A DNA stretch of 7,250 bases from assembly GCA_007123655.1 (NCBI GenBank), contig SKKR01000317.1, positions 1 to 7,250 on the forward strand, given 5' to 3'. Under the pieces are notes generated by a model. That model had not been told where the DNA came from. It was given only the letters and a program-made list of their open reading frames with translations, and made no database searches. The stretch is from Thermomicrobiaceae bacterium (GTDB taxonomy: Bacteria; Chloroflexota; Chloroflexia; Thermomicrobiales; Thermomicrobiaceae). The position numbers were made by a program, and so were the translations under genes. Positions 1 to 5,448 of this stretch are shown piece after piece (the stretch's first letter is position 1; the number at the start of each line of letters is the position of its first letter).

Positions 1-129
1 GAAGGGCATCGAAGTGACCCAAAGGTCACCGAGACGTTGGACCGGCTGGCTGAGAAGTGCGCAATGGTGAAGATCTTTGGATCTTACCCGATGGATCCGA
101 GCGCTCCAGCCTATGAAGGGGGAGACTAA
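1..129 (+). CDS. pheA: Prephenate dehydratase, C-terminal end (ACT domain), partial
   Basis: The window opens inside a gene in frame 1 that reads 42 codons to a TAA at 127-129. The peptide contains EGHRSDPKVTETLDRL followed by VKIFGSYP. The pattern EGH..DP.V...L..L then LGSYP is the characteristic end of the regulatory ACT domain of prephenate dehydratase, which converts prephenate to phenylpyruvate in phenylalanine synthesis and is usually feedback-inhibited by phenylalanine bound at the ACT domain. Only the last strand and helix of ACT plus a short acidic tail are visible; the catalytic domain lies upstream of the window. It could instead be the ACT end of a chorismate mutase/prephenate dehydratase fusion, which cannot be told from here. 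Naming rests on the C-terminal motif alone. The gap to rsmD is 41 bases, so co-transcription is plausible. Confidence 0.8.
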   Translation, partial: EGHRSDPKVTETLDRLAEKCAMVKIFGSYPMDPSAPAYEGGD

Positions 130-170
130 CGCGGTGAGTTCCGGCGTTCAATGCGGGCTCCGGTAGACCG

Positions 171-737
171 ATGCGGGTGATCAGCGGGTCGCGCCGGGGA
201 CGACGTTTGCAGGCGCCGAAAGGAATGCGCACCAGGCCGATGGCGGATAAGATACGTGAGGCCGCCTTTTCCATGCTCTGGTCCCTGGAGGTGCGGCCGG
301 TACGAGTGCTCGATCTCTATGCGGGCAGCGGGAGCATCGGAATCGAAGCGCTTTCCCGCGGCGCGGACTATGCGGATTTCGTTGAACACCGGCGAGACGC
401 CGTGGAGACCATAAACCGGAATCTTGAGGCGACCGGCTTGACCAACGTCGCGCGGGTGCATCAGACCAGCGTCGAGCGGTTCGTTAACGCCGCGTCGAGC
501 GCATACGACTTCATCATCATGGATCCGCCCTATGCAGACCCGGAAATTCCGGAGCGAATCGAGCAACTGTCCTTTTCCGCGGCCGTTGATGATGGTAGTG
601 TGCTCTTGATCGGACATGCTCCGTACGTTGAACTGCCGGATCGGATAGGACGATTTGAGCTTCTTCGGCACAGATGCCATGGCGACAGTTGTTTTTCGAT
701 CTACGAAATAGGCGGCAGGTTGGACGAGCAGGGGTGA
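171..737 (+). CDS. rsmD: 16S rRNA (guanine(966)-N2)-methyltransferase RsmD
   Basis: Encodes 188 residues, the usual length for RsmD, which methylates G966 (E. coli numbering) in helix 31 of 16S rRNA using S-adenosylmethionine during 30S assembly. Visible family features in order: N-terminal MRVISGSRRGRRL (residues 1-13), the RPMADKIREAAFSML helix (22-36) that replaces the usual RPTxDRVRE, the SAM-binding motif I LDLYAGSGSIGIEALSRGA (47-65), an acidic residue E72 at the end of the next strand, and the catalytic MDPPY (117-121) typical of N2-guanine/N6-adenine methyltransferases. The ATG at 171 is the first possible start after an in-frame TGA at 135-137 and matches the normal family N-terminus, but no good Shine-Dalgarno lies directly before it. 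coaD follows after 15 bases, a common bacterial pairing that supports both calls. It is probably in one transcript with coaD and the next gene. Confidence 0.95.
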   Translation: MRVISGSRRGRRLQAPKGMRTRPMADKIREAAFSMLWSLEVRPVRVLDLYAGSGSIGIEALSRGADYADFVEHRRDAVETINRNLEATGLTNVARVHQTSVERFVNAASSAYDFIIMDPPYADPEIPERIEQLSFSAAVDDGSVLLIGHAPYVELPDRIGRFELLRHRCHGDSCFSIYEIGGRLDEQG

Positions 738-752
738 GTCAAAGGAGTCGAC

Positions 753-1256
753 GTGCGGCACGTTGCACTGTATCCCGGATCGTTTGATCCGATCTCAAAA
801 GGCCACGTGGATGTGGCGGAACGAGCGGCGCGCCTGTTTGATGAGGTCGTCCTTGGCATCTACGCGGGCGATGAGATCGCCAGCAAACATTCACTGTTCT
901 CGGCTGAGGAGAGACGGTCACTCGCGGCGAGCGCGCTCGAACATGTTCCGAACCTGCGGGTTGACGTGTTCAGTGGTTTGACGGTGTCGTACGCGCAGGA
1001 TGTTGGCGCTCAGACAATCGTGCGGGGGCTTCGCGCGGTTTCGGATTTTGAGTACGAGTTCAAAATGGCGCACATGAACCGGCATCTGGCCCCGGAGATC
1101 GATGTCGTCTGTCTGATGACGAGTTCTCAGAACTCGTTTATTAGTTCCAGTTTCATAAAACAGGTAGCATTGCTCGGCGGAGATGTGTCGGCGATGGTCC
1201 CCAGTGTAGTCGTCGAGGCACTTGACGAGAAGTTCGGAGCCGCAACCCAGCGGTAA
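753..1256 (+). CDS. coaD: Pantetheine-phosphate adenylyltransferase (PPAT)
   Basis: Encodes 167 residues; bacterial CoaD is about 160. The enzyme transfers AMP from ATP to 4'-phosphopantetheine, the penultimate step of coenzyme A synthesis in the cytoplasm, normally as a hexamer. Diagnostic features: the nucleotidyltransferase start YPGSFDPISKGH (residues 7-18), whose SKGH is the (S/T)xGH ATP-binding motif with H18; RGLRAVSDFEYE (91-102) with the substrate-binding Arg; MNRHLAPE (108-115); and SFISSSFIKQVA (128-139), the ISSTxxK-type second nucleotide motif. The start is GTG at 753, with AAAGGAG at 741-747 five bases upstream; it puts the first strand exactly where family members begin. The SSQNS stretch before the ISS motif is slightly different from the common SPEYS/SKEWS but the motif itself is intact. 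It sits between rsmD and a SepIVA-like gene. Confidence 0.97.
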   Translation: MRHVALYPGSFDPISKGHVDVAERAARLFDEVVLGIYAGDEIASKHSLFSAEERRSLAASALEHVPNLRVDVFSGLTVSYAQDVGAQTIVRGLRAVSDFEYEFKMAHMNRHLAPEIDVVCLMTSSQNSFISSSFIKQVALLGGDVSAMVPSVVVEALDEKFGAATQR

Positions 1257-1275
1257 TGTAAAGAGACGGCCAGCG

Positions 1276-1755
1276 GTGGAATCGCAGCAGCACAACACGT
1301 CATCTGCACCGGCAACGGACATTCTCGAGGTGATCGATCGCCTGGAAGAAGTGGTCTCACAGGGATCACGGGTTCCCTGGGGCGGGAAGGTCATGATCGA
1401 AGAGGATGAACTGCTGACGCTGGTCGATCAGCTACGCATGTCGATGCCGCAAGAGATCAAGCAGGCAAGGCGCGTCGTTCAGGACCGGCAAAAGATTATT
1501 ACCGACGCCCAGGCGGAAGCGGACAAGATCCTTTCGGTCGCCAAGGAACGTGCCGAGTACCTCATGAACGAGCAGGGGTTGGTCAACGAGGCCAAGGCGC
1601 GCAGCGAAGAAATCCTGAGGCAATCACGGGAACACTCTCGCAAGTCGATGGAAGAAGTCGACGAATACGCGCTGCAAATGCTCACACAGCTCGAACGCGT
1701 GCTCCAGGAAAATCTCCAGCAGATTCGCGAGGCCAGGGACGTAATGGAGAAGTAG
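1276..1755 (+). CDS. Coiled-coil protein resembling SepIVA/DivIVA-family cell-envelope factor
   Basis: Encodes 159 residues from a GTG at 1276. A TTG at 1222 would add 18 residues but overlap coaD by 35 bases, so GTG is preferred; the possible Shine-Dalgarno (AAGAGA, 1260-1265) is weak either way. The protein is highly charged and lacks a signal peptide or membrane segment. Residues 15-58 form a small N-terminal domain (DILEVIDRLEEVV, then a short glycine turn RVPWGGK, then DELLTLVDQLRMSMP); from about 60 to the end it is a nearly continuous amphipathic coiled coil rich in E, K, R, Q and A. From memory this order resembles mycobacterial SepIVA (Rv2927c): LDELVTIVEEARGVP, a turn, ELLDDIRDAIPxELxxAxxVL, then coiled coil. 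SepIVA is a DivIVA-like protein of septation and polar wall growth. This copy is much shorter. Automated annotation could also call it an ATP synthase subunit b-like protein, on coiled-coil composition only. The function here is inferred, not shown. Confidence 0.75.
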   Translation: MESQQHNTSSAPATDILEVIDRLEEVVSQGSRVPWGGKVMIEEDELLTLVDQLRMSMPQEIKQARRVVQDRQKIITDAQAEADKILSVAKERAEYLMNEQGLVNEAKARSEEILRQSREHSRKSMEEVDEYALQMLTQLERVLQENLQQIREARDVMEK

Positions 1756-1763
1756 CAGGCGCG

Positions 1764-1777
1764 GGGTGAATTCACCC
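1764..1777. repeat. 14-bp perfect palindrome after the SepIVA-like gene
   Basis: GGGTGAATTCACCC is perfectly self-complementary and lies 8 bases after the stop codon of the coiled-coil gene. As RNA it would give a 5-bp stem with an AATT loop. No U-run follows, so it is a poor intrinsic terminator. It could be a weak mRNA 3'-end hairpin, a dyad operator, or chance. The stretch from about 1778 to 1842, up to the promoter, shows nothing else that I can support. Confidence 0.4.
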
Positions 1778-1842
1778 GGTAGTCGACTCGTCAGTTCCCA
1801 GTGATCGCCCATCGTCCGCGCGCATCAGCTACCCGCGACGAC

Positions 1843-1871
1843 TTGACAATCACTGTGCACACGGGTATGCT
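1843..1871 (+). promoter_or_regulatory. Sigma-70-type promoter of the trp operon
   Basis: A consensus -35 hexamer TTGACA (1843-1848) and a -10 hexamer TATGCT (1866-1871; 4 of 6 to TATAAT) are separated by exactly 17 bp. Initiation would be expected about 7 bases downstream, near A1879. This places the start of RNA just ahead of the 5' side of the T-box Stem I, which is what a T-box leader needs. It is the best promoter-like match I saw in the 484-base gap. The start site itself is inferred. Confidence 0.8.
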
Positions 1872-1977
1872 CCGCTTCAATAGCGCTGTAAAAGCGTCGA
1901 TCGGAACGAGTACGCGTTCGAGCGGGACCCAGAGAGCCGGCGGCTGGTGAAAGCCCGGCGTTACCGTGAACGCGGAA

Positions 1978-1980
1978 TGG
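1978..1980 (+). promoter_or_regulatory. T-box specifier codon UGG (Trp)
   Basis: The triplet TGG follows GAA (1975-1977) on the 3' side of Stem I and is followed by ATCCGGGAGCTG. Many T-boxes share the arrangement GAA, specifier, then a GAGCTG-like segment. UGG pairs with the CCA anticodon of tRNA-Trp, which agrees with the downstream trp genes. Confidence 0.9.
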
Positions 1981-2121
1981 ATCCGGGAGCTGTGCCCCGA
2001 ACGCGAACGTGAGTAGGCGGCACCGGAGACTCCACCGTTATCTGGGAGCTGGATATCGGATTGTCCTCAACGGACATCCCGTATCCGAAGAGCGGGGTTG
2101 CTGCACACGCAGCACCCAATG

Positions 2122-2161
2122 AGGGTGGCACCGCGGAGCTGACATTTCAGCCTCCGTCCCT
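2122..2161 (+). promoter_or_regulatory. T-box antiterminator with UGGC discriminator-pairing bulge
   Basis: Helix A1 is AGGG 2122-2125 with CCCT 2158-2161. The 7-base bulge TGGCACC (2126-2132) contains UGGC, which pairs with the 3' end GCCA of the tRNA. Helix A2 runs from 2133-2142 with 2147-2157 (one G-U pair, one bulged C at 2151) and is capped by loop 2143-2146. UGGC implies a G discriminator base, as in bacterial tRNA-Trp, an independent check on the specifier. The 3' half overlaps the terminator's 5' arm, so the two structures exclude each other. Confidence 0.92.
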
Positions 2162-2181
2162 GACAGGGACGGGGGTTTTTT
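2151..2181 (+). terminator. Intrinsic terminator of the T-box leader
   Basis: CCTCCGTCCC (2151-2160) pairs over 10 bp with GGGACGGGGG (2166-2175), including one U-G pair, around a 5-base loop TGACA, followed directly by six T residues (2176-2181). It forms when tRNA-Trp is charged and stops transcription 58 bases ahead of trpE. Confidence 0.95.
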
Positions 2182-2228
2182 GTTGTGTTTCGTCCCTCAC
2201 TGGCAAGCTGGTGTCATGCAACTACGTC

Positions 2229-2233
2229 GGAGG
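2229..2233 (+). promoter_or_regulatory. Shine-Dalgarno deciding the trpE start
   Basis: GGAGG lies 6 bases before the ATG at 2240. A longer reading from TTG at 2180 would begin inside the terminator U-run, and an ATG at 2216 in the same frame lacks such a site, so 2240 is the supported start. Confidence 0.88.
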
Positions 2234-2239
2234 CAGACA

Positions 2240-3802
2240 ATGATCGAACGCACGAGCAGACCGGGTTATCTGGCGGCAACAATGGCCGAACGCTATTCAC
2301 CCACGCTCGATGAAGTTCGGGATCTGGCGGGCCGCGGGAATGTAATCCCGGTGTACCGGGAGATTCTGGCGGACCTTGAAACCCCGGTCTCCGCCTATCT
2401 GAAAGTTGCCAAGGGACCGTACTCTTTCCTTCTGGAGAGTATCGAAGGAGGGGAGCGGCTCGCTCGTTATTCGTTCATCGCAACGGACCCGTTTGCGCGC
2501 GTTTCGCTCGACAACGGTATCGCGGACGCGGTGATCCACGGAGAGCCTCACCGGATAGAGTTCGATGACCCGCTCGATGCCTTACAGTCCCTCCTCGCCC
2601 GGTATCAGACCGTAACGGTGCCGGGTCTTCCCCGCTTTCTTGGAGGGGCGGTGGGGTACCTGAGCTACGAGTCCGTCCGGTACTTCGAGCGACTCCCGGT
2701 CGCGCCCAACGATCCCCATGGGTTCCCCGACGGGTTCTTCCAGTTCGTTGATTCGATGCTGGTATTCGACCATGTCGGGCGGACGATTAAAGTCGTCAGT
2801 CACGTGCATGTCGAGGATGACGTTCCCCTGGAAGAGTCGTACCGCAAGGCCACGGAGCGGATCGATTCGCTGGTCGAGCAGTTGCACCGGGAGCCGGAAG
2901 TGCCACAGAGCGATCGCCCACTGGTTGATGGCTCGGTTGACGAACGCATGCGGATCAACATGCCGCGTGAGTATTACAACCACATGGTGGAGAAGGCGAA
3001 AGAGTACATCTACAACGGCGACATCATTCAGGTGGTCCTGTCACAGCGAGTGGAAGTCGAAACCGGTGCGCATCCGTTCAACATCTACCGCGCGCTCCGC
3101 CGAGTCAATCCGTCTCCGTATATGTTCTACCTGAACATGGACGATACGCAGATCGTCGGCGCGTCCCCGGAGTTGCTCGTCCGGCTTGACGGCGACACGC
3201 TGACGAATCACCCCATCGCCGGTACCCGTCATCGTGGAGCGGATGAAGACGAGGACGACGCGCTTGCCCTGGATCTGGCCGGCGACCAGAAGGAGCGTGC
3301 AGAGCACATCATGCTTGTCGATCTCGGCCGGAACGATATCGGTCGGGTCTCGGCTCCGGGTACAGTACAGGTCCCGAAACTGATGGAGATAGAACGCTAC
3401 AGCCATGTCATGCACCTTGTGAGCAACGTGACCGGAAAGATCGCCGACGGAAAGTCGGGGCTGGACGCGCTTCGATCCTGTTTCCCGGCCGGGACGGTGA
3501 GTGGAGCGCCCAAGATTCGGGCAATGGAGATCATCGCCGAACTCGAACCGGACCGGCGAGGCCCGTATTCCGGGTGCGTCGGCTACGTTGACTTCGGCGG
3601 AAACATGGATACCGCGATCACGTTGCGAACGATCGTGTTCCAGAACGGAACCGCGCTCCTGCAGGCCGGAGGCGGGATTGTGGCCGACAGCACGCCGGGG
3701 TTCGAGTTCAATGAGTGCTTCCACAAGATGAGGGCGCTCATGCGATCGATCGAGTTTGGCGAACAGATTGAGCGGGTAACCCGGGAGGAGCGCGGATCGT
3801 GA
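2240..3802 (+). CDS. trpE: Anthranilate synthase component I
   Basis: Encodes 520 residues, typical of TrpE. With TrpG it makes anthranilate from chorismate and glutamine-derived ammonia, the first committed step to tryptophan. The N-terminal domain has GNVIPVYREILADLETPVSAYLK (33-55) and FLLES (63-67), whose LLES element is part of the tryptophan feedback site, together with NPSPYMFYL (290-298). The chorismate-binding domain has PIAGTRHRG (325-333), ERAEHIMLVDLGRNDIGRV (352-370) with Mg2+-binding acidic residues, RYSHVMHLVSNVTG (386-399), CFPAGTVSGAPKIRAMEI (414-431), GPYSGCVGYV (441-450), and QAGGGIVADSTPGFEFNEC (475-493). All look intact. TrpE rather than PabB or MenF is supported by the LLES site, the adjacent trpG and the whole trp operon. 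It is first behind the T-box and its TGA overlaps the GTG start of trpG by four bases. Regulation is therefore expected at both transcription (T-box) and enzyme (feedback) level. Confidence 0.98.
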   Translation: MIERTSRPGYLAATMAERYSPTLDEVRDLAGRGNVIPVYREILADLETPVSAYLKVAKGPYSFLLESIEGGERLARYSFIATDPFARVSLDNGIADAVIHGEPHRIEFDDPLDALQSLLARYQTVTVPGLPRFLGGAVGYLSYESVRYFERLPVAPNDPHGFPDGFFQFVDSMLVFDHVGRTIKVVSHVHVEDDVPLEESYRKATERIDSLVEQLHREPEVPQSDRPLVDGSVDERMRINMPREYYNHMVEKAKEYIYNGDIIQVVLSQRVEVETGAHPFNIYRALRRVNPSPYMFYLNMDDTQIVGASPELLVRLDGDTLTNHPIAGTRHRGADEDEDDALALDLAGDQKERAEHIMLVDLGRNDIGRVSAPGTVQVPKLMEIERYSHVMHLVSNVTGKIADGKSGLDALRSCFPAGTVSGAPKIRAMEIIAELEPDRRGPYSGCVGYVDFGGNMDTAITLRTIVFQNGTALLQAGGGIVADSTPGFEFNECFHKMRALMRSIEFGEQIERVTREERGS

Positions 3803-4392
3803 TCCTGCTGATCGATAACTATGACTCGTTTACCTACAACCTGTATCAGTATCTCTGTGAACTCGGAGTGGATGTCGTCGTTCGGCGCAACGATGAGATC
3901 ACGGTCGATGATGTCCGGGAGATGCAGCCGGAGCGCGTGGTGATCTCACCCGGTCCATGCACGCCGAAGGAGGCCGGCGTGTCGGTCGAGCTGATTCGGG
4001 AACTTGCCGGAACTGTCCCGATTCTGGGTGTCTGTCTGGGACATCAGGCTGTCGGGTCGGCGTTTAGGGCCGAAGTGATCAACGCGCCGGAACTGATGCA
4101 CGGGAAAACGTCGATGATTCACCACGACAATCGCGGGGTGTTTTCCGGCCTACCGAACCCGTTTGTCGCGACCCGATACCATTCGCTCATCCTCCGGGAG
4201 GAAAGCATTCCACCGGAACTGGAGATCAGCGCCCGGGCGGATGATGGGGTTGTCATGGGGTTACGTCATCGGCATCATGAGATAGAAGGCGTGCAATTTC
4301 ATCCGGAATCGATCCTGACAACTGTCGGTAAGGACCTGCTGGCAAACTTCATCGGCCGGCGGGCACTGGCCGCGGCGGCGCGTGGCTACTAG
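3799..4392 (+). CDS. trpG: Anthranilate synthase component II, glutamine amidotransferase
   Basis: Encodes 197 residues, a stand-alone class I glutamine amidotransferase that hydrolyses glutamine and channels ammonia to TrpE. Features: LLIDNYDSFTYNL (3-15), SPGPCTP (50-56) forming the oxyanion region, the nucleophile elbow GVCLGHQ (77-83) with catalytic C79, MHGKTSMIHHD (100-110), RYHSL (126-130), and GVQFHPES (164-171) with the other two triad residues H168 and E170. The start is GTG at 3799, overlapping the trpE stop by four bases (GTGA), with GGGAGGAG at 3783-3790 inside trpE as the ribosome site; coupling fixes near-equal amounts of the two subunits. It may also serve PabB in folate synthesis, as in some bacteria, but no pab gene is visible. 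It is not fused to trpE or trpD. Confidence 0.97.
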   Translation: MILLIDNYDSFTYNLYQYLCELGVDVVVRRNDEITVDDVREMQPERVVISPGPCTPKEAGVSVELIRELAGTVPILGVCLGHQAVGSAFRAEVINAPELMHGKTSMIHHDNRGVFSGLPNPFVATRYHSLILREESIPPELEISARADDGVVMGLRHRHHEIEGVQFHPESILTTVGKDLLANFIGRRALAAAARGY

Positions 4393-4410
4393 GACGGGGC
4401 GGGTGCAGCG

Positions 4411-5448
4411 ATGATCAGGGAAGCGATTCGTCGGGTCGTTGCGGGTGAGTACCTGACGAAAGAGGAAGCCGCGGCGGCTATGGACGACATCATGCGCGGA
4501 GAGGCGGAAGACCCTCAGATCGCCGCGCTGGTGACCGGACTCGCCATGCGGGGCGAAACCGAGGAGGAGATTGCCGGCTTCGCGGAATCGATGCGGCGTC
4601 ATGCGCGGCGCGTGGAGCTTCCTGACGGTGAGACCGTGGTTGACGTGGTCGGCACCGGTGGTGGTGGTCCGGCGACGTTCAACATCTCAACTGCCACGAC
4701 CTTCGTCGTCGCGGGTGCCGGTGTCAAAGTCGCCAAGCACGGTAACCGCGCGATCACGAGTCAGTGTGGCGCCGCGGACGTGCTGGAAAGGCTCGGTGTC
4801 AGGATCGAGCTCGAGCCAGAGGCCGTGCAGGAGTGCATTCGAGAGGTCGGTGTTGGCTTCATGATGGCGCCGGTGTTCCACCCGGCGATGCGATTTGCCG
4901 GCCCGACGCGACGCTCCATCGGCGTGCGGACAATCTTCAATGTGCTTGGACCGCTGACGAATCCGGCCGGGGTCCGCCATCAAATCCTGGGCGTATCAGA
5001 CGCGGATATCGCCCGGAAGCTTGCCCGGGTGAGCGAGATCCTGGGTGCCGAGCACGTGCTCGTAGTCAACGCTGAAGATGGCATGGACGAGTTCAGCATC
5101 TCCGCCCCGACAATGGTGCATGAAGTCCGTCGGAAGGGCGGTCCCAGTGTGGAGAGCTACCGGCTGCAGCCGGAGGATGTCGGACTGACCTCGGCTCCGC
5201 TCAATGACATTCTCGGCGGAGATGTGGAGCAGAATGCCCGGATGATTCGTGAAGTGCTTTCCGGAGAACCCGGTGCGACGCGGTCGGTTACCCTGCTCAA
5301 CGCCGGGGCGGCGATCTACGCGGCCGGGAAGGCGGGTTCGATCTCGGAAGGAGTGCGATTGGCGGAGCGGTCTATCGACTCCGGAGACGCACTCGGACGG
5401 CTCGAAGCGCTCATCGAGCATTCGAATCGATTGGTGGCGACAACGTGA
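4411..5448 (+). CDS. trpD: Anthranilate phosphoribosyltransferase
   Basis: Encodes 345 residues, the usual length of TrpD, which joins anthranilate to PRPP giving N-(5'-phosphoribosyl)anthranilate and pyrophosphate. Helical N-terminal domain: LTKEEAAAAMDDIMRGE (15-31) and the conserved DPQIAALVTGLAMRGET (34-50). PRPP loop: VVGTGGGGPATFNIST (79-94). Then KHGNRA (109-114), GAADVLERLG (120-129), FHPAMRFAGPTRRSIGVRTIFNVLGPLTNP (156-185), with the anthranilate-contacting Arg, and the second metal motif GMDEFS (224-229) with D226/E227. The family loop normally reads GTGGDG; here the Asp is Gly (residue 85), reported separately. The start is ATG at 4411, 18 bases after the trpG stop; a recognisable Shine-Dalgarno is weak. 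The stop overlaps the trpC start by four bases. Pyrimidine phosphorylases share the fold, but motifs and context decide for TrpD. Confidence 0.97.
   Translation: MIREAIRRVVAGEYLTKEEAAAAMDDIMRGEAEDPQIAALVTGLAMRGETEEEIAGFAESMRRHARRVELPDGETVVDVVGTGGGGPATFNISTATTFVVAGAGVKVAKHGNRAITSQCGAADVLERLGVRIELEPEAVQECIREVGVGFMMAPVFHPAMRFAGPTRRSIGVRTIFNVLGPLTNPAGVRHQILGVSDADIARKLARVSEILGAEHVLVVNAEDGMDEFSISAPTMVHEVRRKGGPSVESYRLQPEDVGLTSAPLNDILGGDVEQNARMIREVLSGEPGATRSVTLLNAGAAIYAAGKAGSISEGVRLAERSIDSGDALGRLEALIEHSNRLVATT

Larger units (their letters stand above)
1879..2181 (+). promoter_or_regulatory. T-box leader sensing uncharged tRNA-Trp, transcriptional type
   Basis: A complete T-box riboswitch precedes trpE. 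Stem I: the base helix 1913-1920 (CGCGTTCG) pairs perfectly with 1998-2005 (CGAACGCG); AGTA at 1909-1912 opposite AA at 2006-2007 gives the conserved GA/K-turn-like internal loop, closed below by ACG 1906-1908 with CGT 2008-2010. AGAGAG (1931-1936) is the AG bulge, the distal helix is GCCGG 1936-1940 with CCGGC 1955-1959, and GGCTGGTGAAAGCC (1942-1955) is the tRNA-elbow-contacting distal loop. GAA TGG at 1975-1980 gives the specifier. After Stem I come the conserved GAGTAGG (2011-2017) and CCGTTA (2035-2040). Two hairpins follow: 2051-2086 (GGATA with TATCC, inner TGTCC with GGACA) and 2095-2117. The T-box consensus AGGGTGGCACCGCG is at 2122-2135, then the terminator. Uncharged tRNA-Trp stabilises the antiterminator so that trp genes are transcribed under tryptophan starvation. 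The 5' limit is set by the predicted start site. Confidence 0.96.

Noticed and set aside
1222..1275. TTG start for the SepIVA-like gene overlapping coaD
   Set aside because: It would overlap coaD by 35 bases and add an 18-residue stretch outside the apparent family domain; GTG 1276 is simpler. It is not formally excluded.
918..1394. Minus-strand open frame across coaD and the next gene
   Set aside because: It is antisense to two supported genes, has a composition typical of shadow frames, and shows no recognisable motif.
1781..1788. AGTCGACT palindrome
   Set aside because: An 8-base palindrome is expected by chance and has no repeat or structural support.
2180..2239. Longer trpE reading frame starting at TTG 2180 (or ATG 2216)
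   Set aside because: The TTG lies in the U-run of the T-box terminator and neither start has a ribosome site as good as GGAGG before ATG 2240.
2061..2239. Trp-rich leader peptide attenuator
   Set aside because: I found no short frame with tandem TGG codons; the T-box fully explains attenuation.
2061..2243. 60-codon open frame across the 3' half of the leader
   Set aside because: It runs through the T-box antiterminator and terminator, has no ribosome site, and resembles no leader peptide; the RNA structure explains the region.
3041..3724. Long minus-strand open frame (227 codons) inside trpE
   Set aside because: It is antisense to the conserved catalytic part of trpE, matches no known protein pattern, and is a codon-bias shadow in GC-rich DNA.
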